This document shows positions 8,117 through 16,684 of a stretch of 42,666 bases of DNA, one piece after another. The stretch lies in contig DATGJN010000044.1 of assembly GCA_035295165.1 (NCBI GenBank), forward strand, positions 1 to 42,666, in the 5' to 3' direction. The stretch comes from a bacterium (GTDB lineage: Bacteria > Sysuimicrobiota > Sysuimicrobiia > Sysuimicrobiales > Segetimicrobiaceae). A program made the position numbers and the translations under genes. The notes under the pieces were generated by a model. It was not told the DNA's origin and made no database searches. It saw only the letters and a list, made by a program, of their open reading frames with translations. Each line of letters starts with the position of its first letter. Position 1 is the stretch's first letter.

Positions 8117-9010
8117 CTACAGCGTGCGAAGCCTGGGATCGAGCACGTCGCGGAACCCGTCCCCCAACAGGTTGAAGCCGAGCACGGTCACGGCGATCGC
8201 ACATCCGGGCAGCACGGCGATCCAGGGATCGATCAGCATGTACTGTCGGGCGTCGCTCAACATCAGACCCCACGACGGAATCGGCGGCTGCGTGCCGAGC
8301 CCGAGGAAGCTCAGCGCCGCCTCGGTCAGGATCGCGGTGGAGAGCGACACCGTGGTCTGCACCAGCAGCGGCGCCGAGATGTTCGGCACGACGTGTCGCA
8401 GCAGGATCGCAGGGTTGGACGCGCCGATCGCGCGGGCGGCCTCGATGTAGGGGAGCTGCGCGACCGCGAGGGTCGGCCCCCGGGCGACCCTCGCGAACGT
8501 GGGCGCGTACACGATTCCGATCGCCAGCATGACGTTCGTCAGACTGGGTCCGAGCACCGCGGTGATTGCGATCGCCAGCACCAGCGCCGGGAGTGCGAAC
8601 AACACGTCCATCGCCCGCATCGTCACGTTGTCCAGCCAGCCTCCATAGAACCCGGCGAGCAACCCGGACAGCCCCCCGATCCCGAGCGCGATCGCGACCG
8701 ACAACACGCCGACGTACAACGACACGCGGGCGCCGAAGATGAGCCGGCTCAGCTCATCGCGCCCCAACTCGTCCGTGCCCGCGAGAAACGCTGCGCCCGG
8801 CGCGAGCAGCGGCTTGGCGATCTGGGCGACGGGGTTGTGCGACGCAAGCAGGGGCGCCGTGACCGCGATGACGACGACGCACGCGACCAGGGTCGCGCCG
8901 ATCATCGCCGCGGGCGTCCGGCGCAGTGCCCGCAGCCACTTGGCGCCGCCCCACCCGTCCCGCGCGGGGGCCACGGCGGCCGCGCGGGGCCCGGCGTGGC
9001 TTTCACTCAT
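8117..9010 (-). CDS. Peptide/oligopeptide-type ABC transporter permease, DppC-like (set 1)
   Basis: 297 residues. An N-terminal cytoplasmic stretch of about 35 residues leads into a first membrane helix, a periplasmic segment with the DppC-type GTDELGRDELSRL block, and five more hydrophobic helices. The cytoplasmic EAA loop (EAARAIGASNPAILLRH) contacts the ATPase. The C-terminus NLLGDGFRDVLDPRLR is diagnostic of this subfamily. The ATG overlaps the last 8 bases of the DppB-like gene, so the two are translationally coupled. No DppD or DppF ATPase gene follows. Confidence 0.95.
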   Translation of the reverse strand: MSESHAGPRAAAVAPARDGWGGAKWLRALRRTPAAMIGATLVACVVVIAVTAPLLASHNPVAQIAKPLLAPGAAFLAGTDELGRDELSRLIFGARVSLYVGVLSVAIALGIGGLSGLLAGFYGGWLDNVTMRAMDVLFALPALVLAIAITAVLGPSLTNVMLAIGIVYAPTFARVARGPTLAVAQLPYIEAARAIGASNPAILLRHVVPNISAPLLVQTTVSLSTAILTEAALSFLGLGTQPPIPSWGLMLSDARQYMLIDPWIAVLPGCAIAVTVLGFNLLGDGFRDVLDPRLRTL

Positions 9011-9950
9011 ACCGGATCCGCGGGTCGAGGTAGGTGTAGATCAGGTCCACGCTGAGGTTCACCACGATGAACGCCAGGGCAAACAGCATCACGGTGCCCT
9101 GGACCACCGGGTAGTCGCGCTGGTACACCCCGTTGAGGAGCATCCACCCCAACCCGGGCAGCCCGAAGATCTGCTCGGTGATCACGACCCCACCGAGCAG
9201 GTACCCCATCTGCAAGCCGAGGACCGTCACGATCGGGATGAGCGCGTTGCGCAGCGCGTGGCGCAGCAACACGCCCATCGGCGGCACACCTTTCGCCTGC
9301 GCCACCTTCACGTACTCCTGTCCGAGCACCTCGAGCATCGAGGACCGTGTCATGCGCACGACGACCGCGGCCAGCCCGAGCGCGAGCGACAGCACCGGCA
9401 GGAACATCTGCTGGAGGTTCACCCACGGCTGCGCCCACGGCGGCACATAGATGAGGGCCGGCAGCCAGCGAAACAGGTAGGACGCCGTGATGATCAGGAG
9501 CACCGCGATCCAGAAGTTTGGCACGGAGAGGCCGAGCAGGCCGACGATCTGTACGAGGGTCTTGACCCGGACGCTCCGTGAGACGCTCGCCAGGATGCCG
9601 AGCGGGATGCCGACCGCGGCGACACCGACGACGGCGAGCACCGCGAGTTCAACGGTGATCGGCAGCCGCGACACCAGGAGCTCGCCGACCGGCTGCCCCG
9701 ACCGGAACGACACGCCAAAGTTGCCCTGCGCCATGCTGCCGAGCCAGTACGCGTACTGGACCGGGAGCGGCCGGTCGAGGCCGAACTCGTGCACCACCGC
9801 GGCGCGTTGCGCGGCGTTGAGCTGGCCTTCGCCCCCGCTCAGGATGTCGACGATCGTCCCCGGCAGCAGCCGCACGAGCAGAAAGATGACGACCGAGACG
9901 CCAAGCAGAGCGGCCACTGTCCAAAGCCCGCGCCGGATGAGATACCGCAT
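9003..9950 (-). CDS. Peptide/oligopeptide-type ABC transporter permease, DppB-like (set 1)
   Basis: 315 residues, starting MRYLIRRGLWTV as DppB/OppB proteins do. After the first membrane helix comes a periplasmic segment with FGLDRPLPVQY and GNFGVSFRSGQPV. The EAA loop is EYVKVAQAKGVPPMGVLLRH, and the C-terminus VDLIYTYLDPRIRY is typical. It forms the second half of the channel with the overlapping DppC-like protein. It is separated from the upstream binding-protein gene by 67 bp that hold a strong hairpin, which probably lets the binding protein be made in excess. No good ribosome-binding site is visible before the ATG. Confidence 0.95.
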   Translation of the reverse strand: MRYLIRRGLWTVAALLGVSVVIFLLVRLLPGTIVDILSGGEGQLNAAQRAAVVHEFGLDRPLPVQYAYWLGSMAQGNFGVSFRSGQPVGELLVSRLPITVELAVLAVVGVAAVGIPLGILASVSRSVRVKTLVQIVGLLGLSVPNFWIAVLLIITASYLFRWLPALIYVPPWAQPWVNLQQMFLPVLSLALGLAAVVVRMTRSSMLEVLGQEYVKVAQAKGVPPMGVLLRHALRNALIPIVTVLGLQMGYLLGGVVITEQIFGLPGLGWMLLNGVYQRDYPVVQGTVMLFALAFIVVNLSVDLIYTYLDPRIRYE

Positions 9951-9965
9951 CCCGTGAGAAGCTAC

Positions 9966-10003
9966 GTCGTACCGGGGCGCGGTCGACCCGCGCCCGGCAC
10001 GAC
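9966..10003 (-). promoter_or_regulatory. Strong hairpin between binding-protein and permease genes
   Basis: GTCGT (9966-9970) pairs with ACGAC (9999-10003), and inside it CCGGG/CCCGG and CGCGG/CCGCG pair around a small loop, giving a nearly complete GC-rich 38-nt stem. No T-run follows on the minus strand. Hairpins of this kind between a binding-protein gene and its permease genes often protect or partly terminate the mRNA. That role is inferred from position. Confidence 0.55.
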
Positions 10004-10017
10004 AGCAGGCTAACGCC

Positions 10018-11634
10018 TCAACTGGCGATCCAGGCCTTCTTGAGAAGGAACCGACGGCCGGTGAACGACTGCGCGTACCCTTGGACCTTCGACGACAGCG
10101 CTTCGATGTTGATCTTCGCGTACCACCACCAGTTCGGCGACTCGTCGAGCAGCGTGCGCTGGATCTGCACGTACAGGCTCCGGCGCTGATCGTGGTTCGA
10201 AATCGCGCGCGCCTCGTCCATCAACGGGTCGAGCTTGGGGTTCCGATAGCCGCCGTCGTTAATCGTGCCCTTGGAGGAGAAGTACGGGTAGATGTACCCG
10301 TCCGGGCCAGGCCGGAACGTGTTGGCGGACGCGAAGACGGTTCCGCCTTGCTTCCCGCCCGTTGCGATCTCCTGGTTGTGCGCCGCCACGAACGCGCCCC
10401 ATTCCATCTGCACGACGTTCGCGGTCACATTGAGCTTGCGCGCCGCGTCCTGGACGATCAGCGTGCTCGCCACGAACTCGGGGTACTGCGGCGAACAGCT
10501 CAGCTCGACCGTGAAGCCGCCGTTCGGGAAGCCCGCCTCGGCGAGCAGTTTCTTCGCGCCGTCGAGGTCCGGCTTGAGGTAGGGCAGCGTCTTCGGATCG
10601 AGTGACCAATCGCCGTACCCGGTCGGGATCGGGCCCGAGGGGACCGCCGCCCCGTACGTGGCCTTCTGGATCACCTCGCTCGTGTCCACCGCCATCCGGA
10701 GCGCTCTGCGCACACGGGCGTCGTCGAGCGGTTTCTTGCTGACGTTGATGTAGTGCAGCGCCACCCAGGCGTTTGGCGCCTTCATGACGGTGATCCCGGG
10801 CGCGTTCTGGAGCTGCGCGACACCCTGCGCGCTCAACGTGGCGTACTGGACTTGGCCGGCGCGGAGGGCCGCGAGCCGCGCGTTCTCCTCCGTGAGGACC
10901 TTGAAGGTCATGCCGTCAAAATAGGGCAGCGGCTTGTCCCAGTAGTCCGGATTCCGCACGTACGTGATGTGATCTTGTGGCACGTACTCGACCAACTTGA
11001 ACGGGCCGGTCCCGACCGCCTTGATCTTCAAGTTTTCCCGTTCGGCGTACCCCTTCGGCATGATCCCGGAGGCGCGCATGCCGGCGAACGCGCCCAGCAG
11101 ATCCGGGTACGGGGCGTCGAGGTTCATCTGCACGGTCATCGGATCGACGACCTTGATCTCCTTGATCGCGGAGAACCAGGAGAGCCACGGCGAAGCGGTC
11201 TTCGGATCCAGAACGCGGTCCATGCTGTACTTGACGTCGTCCGCGGTCAGCGGCTGGCCGTTGTGGAACTTCACGTTGGGCCGCAGGTGGAACGTGTACT
11301 GCTTGCCGCCGTTCGCGATCTCCCACTTCGTGGCCAGCGACGGAACGACGTTCGTCTTCTCGTCGTAGCCGGTCAGGCTCTCGTAGATGTGCTCGAACCC
11401 CTGCGCAGCGGAGAAGTTCGAGTCCGTGTGCGGGTCCAGACTGACGAAATCGATCTCCTGCGCGGCCACGAACGTTCCCCCGCGCTTCGGTGCCGCCGCC
11501 GCCCCGGCCGACGTCAGACCCCACGGCGCGCCGAGCAGGTCGAGCCCGGCCATCCCTCCGCCGAGCGCGAGGCCCCCTGCCAGGAGCTCGCGCCGGCTCA
11601 ACTTCCCCTGCGAGCGTGATCCGAATCGTGCCAT
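10018..11634 (-). CDS. Peptide-type ABC transporter substrate-binding protein (SBP family 5, set 1)
   Basis: 538 residues from the preferred ATG at 11634, which has AAGGAGG upstream. The N-terminus carries a twin-arginine signal (LSRRELLAGG, then a hydrophobic stretch to about residue 48), so the protein is exported folded. The mature part begins PKRGGTFV and shows family-5 landmarks: SLDPHTDSN, FHLRPNVKFHNGQPLTADDV, and VGTGPFKLVEY. Family members bind peptides, but also opines, nickel or other small solutes. It sits upstream of its DppB/DppC partners and downstream of an amidohydrolase, so the ligand may be the amidohydrolase substrate. Confidence 0.95.
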   Translation of the reverse strand: MARFGSRSQGKLSRRELLAGGLALGGGMAGLDLLGAPWGLTSAGAAAAPKRGGTFVAAQEIDFVSLDPHTDSNFSAAQGFEHIYESLTGYDEKTNVVPSLATKWEIANGGKQYTFHLRPNVKFHNGQPLTADDVKYSMDRVLDPKTASPWLSWFSAIKEIKVVDPMTVQMNLDAPYPDLLGAFAGMRASGIMPKGYAERENLKIKAVGTGPFKLVEYVPQDHITYVRNPDYWDKPLPYFDGMTFKVLTEENARLAALRAGQVQYATLSAQGVAQLQNAPGITVMKAPNAWVALHYINVSKKPLDDARVRRALRMAVDTSEVIQKATYGAAVPSGPIPTGYGDWSLDPKTLPYLKPDLDGAKKLLAEAGFPNGGFTVELSCSPQYPEFVASTLIVQDAARKLNVTANVVQMEWGAFVAAHNQEIATGGKQGGTVFASANTFRPGPDGYIYPYFSSKGTINDGGYRNPKLDPLMDEARAISNHDQRRSLYVQIQRTLLDESPNWWWYAKINIEALSSKVQGYAQSFTGRRFLLKKAWIAS

Positions 11635-11742
11635 CCTACACCCCCTCCTTACCCCCGCCGTCAGGCGAGGTTCGGTGTTGATTCCATGCACCGCCCCGAT
11701 CCCCTTGTACGGACGGTCCGGATGCCATGGGTCGGGGCCCGC

Positions 11743-12960
11743 CTACCCTCCTCGCCGCCCGGCCGGGACGGGATCGCCCGAATTGATCGACACGCTGCCG
11801 TGCCCGCGATCGGTGTCTCGCGCCGCCTCCCACACCGTCGTTCCGAGGACCGTGTGCCGTGGTTCGAAGAACCGCCGGATCGTCTCCAGGTTGCCGTAGG
11901 AGTCCGGGAGCGCCTCCGCGCCGTCTGCGAGGTCGAACACCGTGAACCGCGCCGGGGCCCCGGCGGTGCAGCCGCCCCACCCCTCGAGTCCGAGAAACCG
12001 CGCCGGCGCGGTCGTCGAACGCGCAACGACATCCTCGACCGTCATGCCCACGGTGAGCATTTTGCTCATCGTCGTCGCCATGTCCCACACCGGACCGGCC
12101 GCGTTGCCGATATGGAGGTCCGTGCTGATCGTCGTCGGCAGGAGCCCGTGCGCGATCGCAAACCGCGCCGTCCCGTAGTGGAAGCTCCCCTGTCCGTGCC
12201 CCACGTCGATCCAGACGCCCGCCTGCACCAGCTCGCGCATCCGACGGAAGTGGGGCGGCTGACGGTCGATCGCGTTCGTGAGCTTGCCCGTGAAGCAGTG
12301 GGTGATCATGTCGCCCGGTTCCAGCACGCCGAAGATCTCATCGAGCGTCGGCGGCGCCTCGCCGATATGCACGACGAGCGGCAGCCGAACGGCCCGCGCC
12401 ACCGTCTTCGCCACCCGCACGGGAGTCATCCCCCACTCGCCGACGACCTGGTCGCTCGCCCGGATCTTGATGCCCTTGATGAGGCCCCGATGGGCCTCCG
12501 CGACCTGCGCCGTGCGCGCGGGGTCGAGCACCGCGTCGCCGATCAACTCGCTGACCCGGTTCGCGGCGACCAGGCCGATCGTGCTGATGTTGAGGTACGC
12601 GAGGATCGGAAACGGCGAGGGATCGATCAGGAACTCCTTGAACCCTGCGAAGTTCGCTTCGCCGGCGCTCCCGCAGTCGACGACGAGCCCGACGCCGCGG
12701 GCCGGTCCGACCCGGCCCGGGCGGAGCGACAGCCAGGTGCCGCCGTAGTAGCAGTGGACGTGCAGGTCGATCCACGCGGGCGAAATCCAGGCACCGTTGA
12801 GCGCCACCACCCGGTCGAACGGGCGCCGGCCGTCCCACCGGCCCGCCAGGCCGACCGTCCCGTCGCGCTCGATCCCGATGTCCACCACTTCGCCGTGCGG
12901 CACCCCGTCGAGGTGCATCGCCCGGCCGCCGCGCAGCAGCATGTTCCCCTGGTTCGTCAC
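11743..12960 (-). CDS. Amidohydrolase-superfamily metal hydrolase (deacetylase-like)
   Basis: 405 residues, a TIM-barrel metal hydrolase. Metal ligands can be placed: H67 and H69 in DLHVHCYYGG, a probable carboxylated lysine K165 in GIKIR, H198 in VVHIGE, H221 in ITHCFTG and the catalytic D281 in STDLH. The set and spacing resemble the dihydroorotase-like deacetylases of the EF_0837/Atu3266 group. The gene lies 22 bp after the set-2 DppC-like gene and 108 bp before the set-1 binding protein, linking the two transport sets into one array. It probably removes an acyl or ring-amide group from an imported compound; the substrate is not known. Confidence 0.9.
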   Translation of the reverse strand: MTNQGNMLLRGGRAMHLDGVPHGEVVDIGIERDGTVGLAGRWDGRRPFDRVVALNGAWISPAWIDLHVHCYYGGTWLSLRPGRVGPARGVGLVVDCGSAGEANFAGFKEFLIDPSPFPILAYLNISTIGLVAANRVSELIGDAVLDPARTAQVAEAHRGLIKGIKIRASDQVVGEWGMTPVRVAKTVARAVRLPLVVHIGEAPPTLDEIFGVLEPGDMITHCFTGKLTNAIDRQPPHFRRMRELVQAGVWIDVGHGQGSFHYGTARFAIAHGLLPTTISTDLHIGNAAGPVWDMATTMSKMLTVGMTVEDVVARSTTAPARFLGLEGWGGCTAGAPARFTVFDLADGAEALPDSYGNLETIRRFFEPRHTVLGTTVWEAARDTDRGHGSVSINSGDPVPAGRRGG

Positions 12961-12982
12961 CCGCTCTGCCTCCTTACCCGCG

Positions 12983-13867
12983 CTACGAGTACCGGAGGCG
13001 CGGGTCGAGAAAGTCGCGGAGCCCGTCGCCGAGCAGGTTAAGGCTGAGCACGCTCAGGACGATCGCCGCGCCCGGAAAGATGCTGATCCACGGAGCCTGC
13101 CGGAGATACACCTGGCCCTGGCTGATGATGCCGCCCCACGTTGCGATCTGCGGCGGGATCCCCACCCCGAGGAAGCTCAGCGCCGCCTCGCCGAGCATCG
13201 CGTACGCCGTGATGAACGTCGCCTGCACGATCACCGGCGACGCGCTGTTGACGAGGATGTGCCGCGCGAGGATGCGGACCCCGCGCGCCCCGACCGCGCG
13301 CGCCGCCTCCACGTACTCCTGGGACGCGATCACGAGCACGGCGCCTCGCACGACTCTGGCGACGCGCGGCGTGTAGACGAAGCTCAGCGCCAGGACGACG
13401 TTCCGGGCGCTCGGACCGAGCGACGCCATGAGCGCGATCGCCAGCAGGATGTCCGGAAACGCCATGACGCCGTCCATCACCCGCATCAGGATCCGGTCCG
13501 CACGCGGGTTCGTCCCGGCGACGAGCCCGACCACGATCCCGGCCGCGGTCGCGACCGCGGTCACGACGAGGCCCACCGTCAGCGACAGCCGGGCGCCGTA
13601 GAGCGTCCGGCTCAGGATGTCGCGGCCGAACTCGTCGGTCCCAAACGGATGCCCCCGCGCCGGGCCCAGCAGACGGTCCGGCACGTTCAGCGCAGAGGGG
13701 TCGTACGGGGACAACACGGGCGCCAGGATCGCGGCGACCGCGATCACCCCGAGCACCACCACCCCGACCCCGATGACCCGCCGGCGGACGACCATCCGCC
13801 ACAGGAGCGATCCGATGTTTGGGCGCGCCCCCCGGCCGGCGCGTGCCGTCACCATCTCCCCGGCCAT
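12983..13867 (-). CDS. Peptide/oligopeptide-type ABC transporter permease, DppC-like (set 2)
   Basis: 294 residues with the same architecture as the set-1 DppC-like protein: a cytoplasmic N-terminus of about 28 residues, a first helix, the block GTDEFGRDILSRTLYGARLS, an EAA loop (EAARAVGARGVRILARH) and the ending NLLGDGLRDFLDPRLRYS. It starts 4 bases after the stop of its DppB-like partner. It is clearly a paralogue of set 1 but diverged, so the two sets likely serve different ligands. Confidence 0.95.
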   Translation of the reverse strand: MAGEMVTARAGRGARPNIGSLLWRMVVRRRVIGVGVVVLGVIAVAAILAPVLSPYDPSALNVPDRLLGPARGHPFGTDEFGRDILSRTLYGARLSLTVGLVVTAVATAAGIVVGLVAGTNPRADRILMRVMDGVMAFPDILLAIALMASLGPSARNVVLALSFVYTPRVARVVRGAVLVIASQEYVEAARAVGARGVRILARHILVNSASPVIVQATFITAYAMLGEAALSFLGVGIPPQIATWGGIISQGQVYLRQAPWISIFPGAAIVLSVLSLNLLGDGLRDFLDPRLRYS

Positions 13868-13871
13868 CCTG

Positions 13872-14813
13872 TTAGTACCTCACCCGCGGGTCCACGGCAA
13901 AGTAGAGGAGGTCCACGCCGAGGTTGATGACGACGTAGGCGGTGGCGACCATCAGCACGACCCCTTGGATCACCGGATAGTCCCGGCGCAACACCGACGA
14001 CACGACGAGCTGGCCGATGCCGGGCAGGCTGAACACGTTTTCGGTTACGACGGCGCCCCCCATCAGGGCGGCGAACGTGAGGCCGACGACGGTGAGGATC
14101 GGCACGAGCGCGTTGCGGAACGCGTGCCGGAAAATCACGGCCCGGCCGCGCAGCCCCTTCGCCCGCGCGGTGCGGATGTAGTCGTTGCCGAGCACGTCGA
14201 GCAGGCTGCTGCGCGTGAACCGGATGATCAGCGACGAACTCGGCACACCAAGCGCGAGCGCCGGCAGCAGCAGGTATTCCAGGCTGTGCCACACGCCGGT
14301 GGCCGGCGACTGGTACCCGGACGACGGCAGCCACCCGAGGTCCACCGCAAAGAGGATGATCAGCGACAGCCCCAGCCAGAAGCTGGGCACCGCCGCGCCC
14401 AGCATCGCGAGCGCAAGGCTCAGCTGATCAAGCCACGAGTTTCGGAACACCGCGGAGACCACGCCCACGGGAATACCGATCGCGAGCGCCACGCTGAGGC
14501 CGAGCAGCGAGAGCGTGGCCGTGGGCCCAAGGTGCTGGAGGATGTCCCAGGTCACCGGGATGCGGAGAAACAGCGACGTCCCGAGGTCGCCGTGCAGCGC
14601 GCGGCCGATCCAGAGCGCGAACTGGACCGGCAGCGGCCGGTCCAGTCCGAGATCGTGGCGCAGCGCCGCCACCTGGGCATCGGTGGCATCCTGCCCGAGC
14701 AGGACGCGCGCCGGATCGCCGGGCGTCACATGCACGAGCAGGAACACGACGACCGCCACCACCCCGAGCACGGGGAGGAGCGCGAGCAGCCGCCCGGTCA
14801 GATAGGCCAGCAC
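13872..14813 (-). CDS. Peptide/oligopeptide-type ABC transporter permease, DppB-like (set 2)
   Basis: 313 residues starting at a GTG. The first membrane helix (about 9-30) is followed by HVTPGDPARVLLGQDATDAQ and LGLDRPLPVQFALW, both typical of DppB/OppB. The EAA loop is DYIRTARAKGLRGRAVIFRH and the C-terminus VDLLYFAVDPRVRY. It lies 25 bp after the set-2 binding-protein gene and pairs with the following DppC-like permease. No clear ribosome-binding site is visible, so coupling to the upstream gene is possible. Confidence 0.94.
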   Translation of the reverse strand: MLAYLTGRLLALLPVLGVVAVVVFLLVHVTPGDPARVLLGQDATDAQVAALRHDLGLDRPLPVQFALWIGRALHGDLGTSLFLRIPVTWDILQHLGPTATLSLLGLSVALAIGIPVGVVSAVFRNSWLDQLSLALAMLGAAVPSFWLGLSLIILFAVDLGWLPSSGYQSPATGVWHSLEYLLLPALALGVPSSSLIIRFTRSSLLDVLGNDYIRTARAKGLRGRAVIFRHAFRNALVPILTVVGLTFAALMGGAVVTENVFSLPGIGQLVVSSVLRRDYPVIQGVVLMVATAYVVINLGVDLLYFAVDPRVRY

Positions 14814-14838
14814 CTCTGCGCCGGACGCCCCGGATCCG

Positions 14839-16446
14839 CTACTTGGCCGCCTGCACGTTCCACGGCACGATCCAGTACGATGCGCGGAACCCGGGGAGCC
14901 CCTTGCGATTCAGCTGCAGCAGGTTGAACGCCCCGGGCCGGACGATCGGAGCCTCCTGGTACATCAGCGTCTGCAGCTTGGCCCAGAGTTGGACGCGCTT
15001 CTTCGCGTCCGGTTCCGCGGTGAACTGCGAAAACAGCGTGTTCTTGGTCGGGGTGTCCCACCAACCCGGATAGGCCGAGCTGAACACCGTAATCAGCGCC
15101 GGGTCGGGGACGAACCCGTGCGACGTCACGAAGATGTCGTAATCCGCCGGCTTGTTCCGGTGGTCGAGCACGCTCGCCCAGTCCATGACCTGCATGTCGA
15201 TCTTGAACCCGGCCTGCTGGAGCTGCGCCGCAGCCACGACCGTGCTCTTGAACATGTAGTCGTACTGCTGGGTCGTCAGCCAGCGGATCGGCTGCCCGCT
15301 GTAGCCGGCCTCCTTGGCGAGCTGTTTCGCCTGGTCCACGTTGTGGACGTTGTACAGTGGGGCGCCCGCCTCGGTGTACCACACGGTGCCCTTCGGGTAG
15401 ATGCTCGCGTCGACCGAGTACAGCGCGGGGTTGCCGAAGGTCGCCTGCAAGATCGGCTGCATGTCCATCGCGACTGCGACCGCCTGGCGCAGTTTCTCGT
15501 TCGCCATCATGCCCTGTTTCTTGTTGAAGAAGAAGGTCAGGAACGAGCCGGGAATGATGCCCACGTCGACGCGCGCATCCTTGGCAAGCTGAGTGTACGC
15601 GTCCTGATTGATCCCGTCGGCGATGTCGTAGTCGCCGCTCTGCACGCCGGCGATCCGCGTCGCGACTTGGGAGACCGGATAGAAGAAGATCTCGTCGGCG
15701 ACCGCGTCGCGCCGGCCGGCGTAGCCGTTCTGGGGCTCGGTGCGCGCCGCATACTGGTCGAAGCGCGCGAGGTGGACGTACCGGTCCGGGGCCCATTCCA
15801 CGAACTTGTAGGGCCCGGTGCCGACGAGCTGCTTGATGGGCTGCGTGCCGGCGGCGTCCGCGATCTCCTTCGGCATGATCGCGGCCGCGCCGTTCGGAAG
15901 CGCGAGGAACGCGAGCAACGGCGCGAACGGTTCCTTCAACTTCATCGTCACCGTGTTGCCCGCGCCGGTGACCGAGTCCACGTGCTGGTACACCGAGGGC
16001 CCTCGGGGGCTGACCTTGCCCCACCGGTTCAGCGAAGCCACGACGTCGTCCGCGGTCATCGTCTTGCCGTTGTGGAACGGCACGCCGCTGCGCAGCGTAA
16101 ACGTGTACGTCAGGCCGTCCTTGCTCACCGTCGACCCTGCGGCGAGCCCCGGCTGGATCCGCCAGTTGCTGTCGAACGCGAACAACTCCTCGAACACCGG
16201 CAGCGTGATCGTCGAGGTCAAGTCGGCCGTGGTGGCGGTGGTGTCGAGCGTGAGCGGCTCACCGATCTCGGCGATCTTCAAGGTGCCGCCGCGGCGCATC
16301 GCCTGCGCCGCGGACGCCGTGCCGGTGCCGGTTCCGGGTCCCGCGAACCACCGCGACGCGGCCGCGCCCACCCCTGCGGCCGTCACGGTCTGGAGGAACC
16401 TGCGCCGGGTCACCCGGTTCGTCCGCGAGCGTCCGTCCTTCGCCAT
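14839..16446 (-). CDS. Peptide-type ABC transporter substrate-binding protein (SBP family 5, set 2)
   Basis: 535 residues. The N-terminus has a twin-arginine signal (VTRRRFLQTVTAAGVGAAAS), so it is exported by Tat like the set-1 protein. The mature part shows GGTLKIAEIGEPLTLDT, TFTLRSGVPFHNGKTMTADD and GTGPYKFVEWAP, typical of family 5. It is the first gene of the set-2 transport unit and is preceded by a 238-bp gap after the AstE/AspA-type gene, where a promoter may lie. The ligand is unknown. Confidence 0.95.
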   Translation of the reverse strand: MAKDGRSRTNRVTRRRFLQTVTAAGVGAAASRWFAGPGTGTGTASAAQAMRRGGTLKIAEIGEPLTLDTTATTADLTSTITLPVFEELFAFDSNWRIQPGLAAGSTVSKDGLTYTFTLRSGVPFHNGKTMTADDVVASLNRWGKVSPRGPSVYQHVDSVTGAGNTVTMKLKEPFAPLLAFLALPNGAAAIMPKEIADAAGTQPIKQLVGTGPYKFVEWAPDRYVHLARFDQYAARTEPQNGYAGRRDAVADEIFFYPVSQVATRIAGVQSGDYDIADGINQDAYTQLAKDARVDVGIIPGSFLTFFFNKKQGMMANEKLRQAVAVAMDMQPILQATFGNPALYSVDASIYPKGTVWYTEAGAPLYNVHNVDQAKQLAKEAGYSGQPIRWLTTQQYDYMFKSTVVAAAQLQQAGFKIDMQVMDWASVLDHRNKPADYDIFVTSHGFVPDPALITVFSSAYPGWWDTPTKNTLFSQFTAEPDAKKRVQLWAKLQTLMYQEAPIVRPGAFNLLQLNRKGLPGFRASYWIVPWNVQAAK

Positions 16447-16684
16447 GCTGCACCCCTCCCTGAACTACGCTGGTGCGGAACGATTGCCCGTTTTCGGCTA
16501 AGCCTCAGTTGACCTGGCCCAGTCATTCCGTGTCCCGCCGTACGGTCCTGCTCACGGGGAACGCCGGCCTCGACCGGCTCTTGCCGCACCCCATGACCAA
16601 CTACGGACGAAGCGCTCCGCAGGATCGCACGCTCCCTCCCCGGCGTGCGCACCGCCCGGGGTGTCTCGCCTCCGACCCCGAGCG

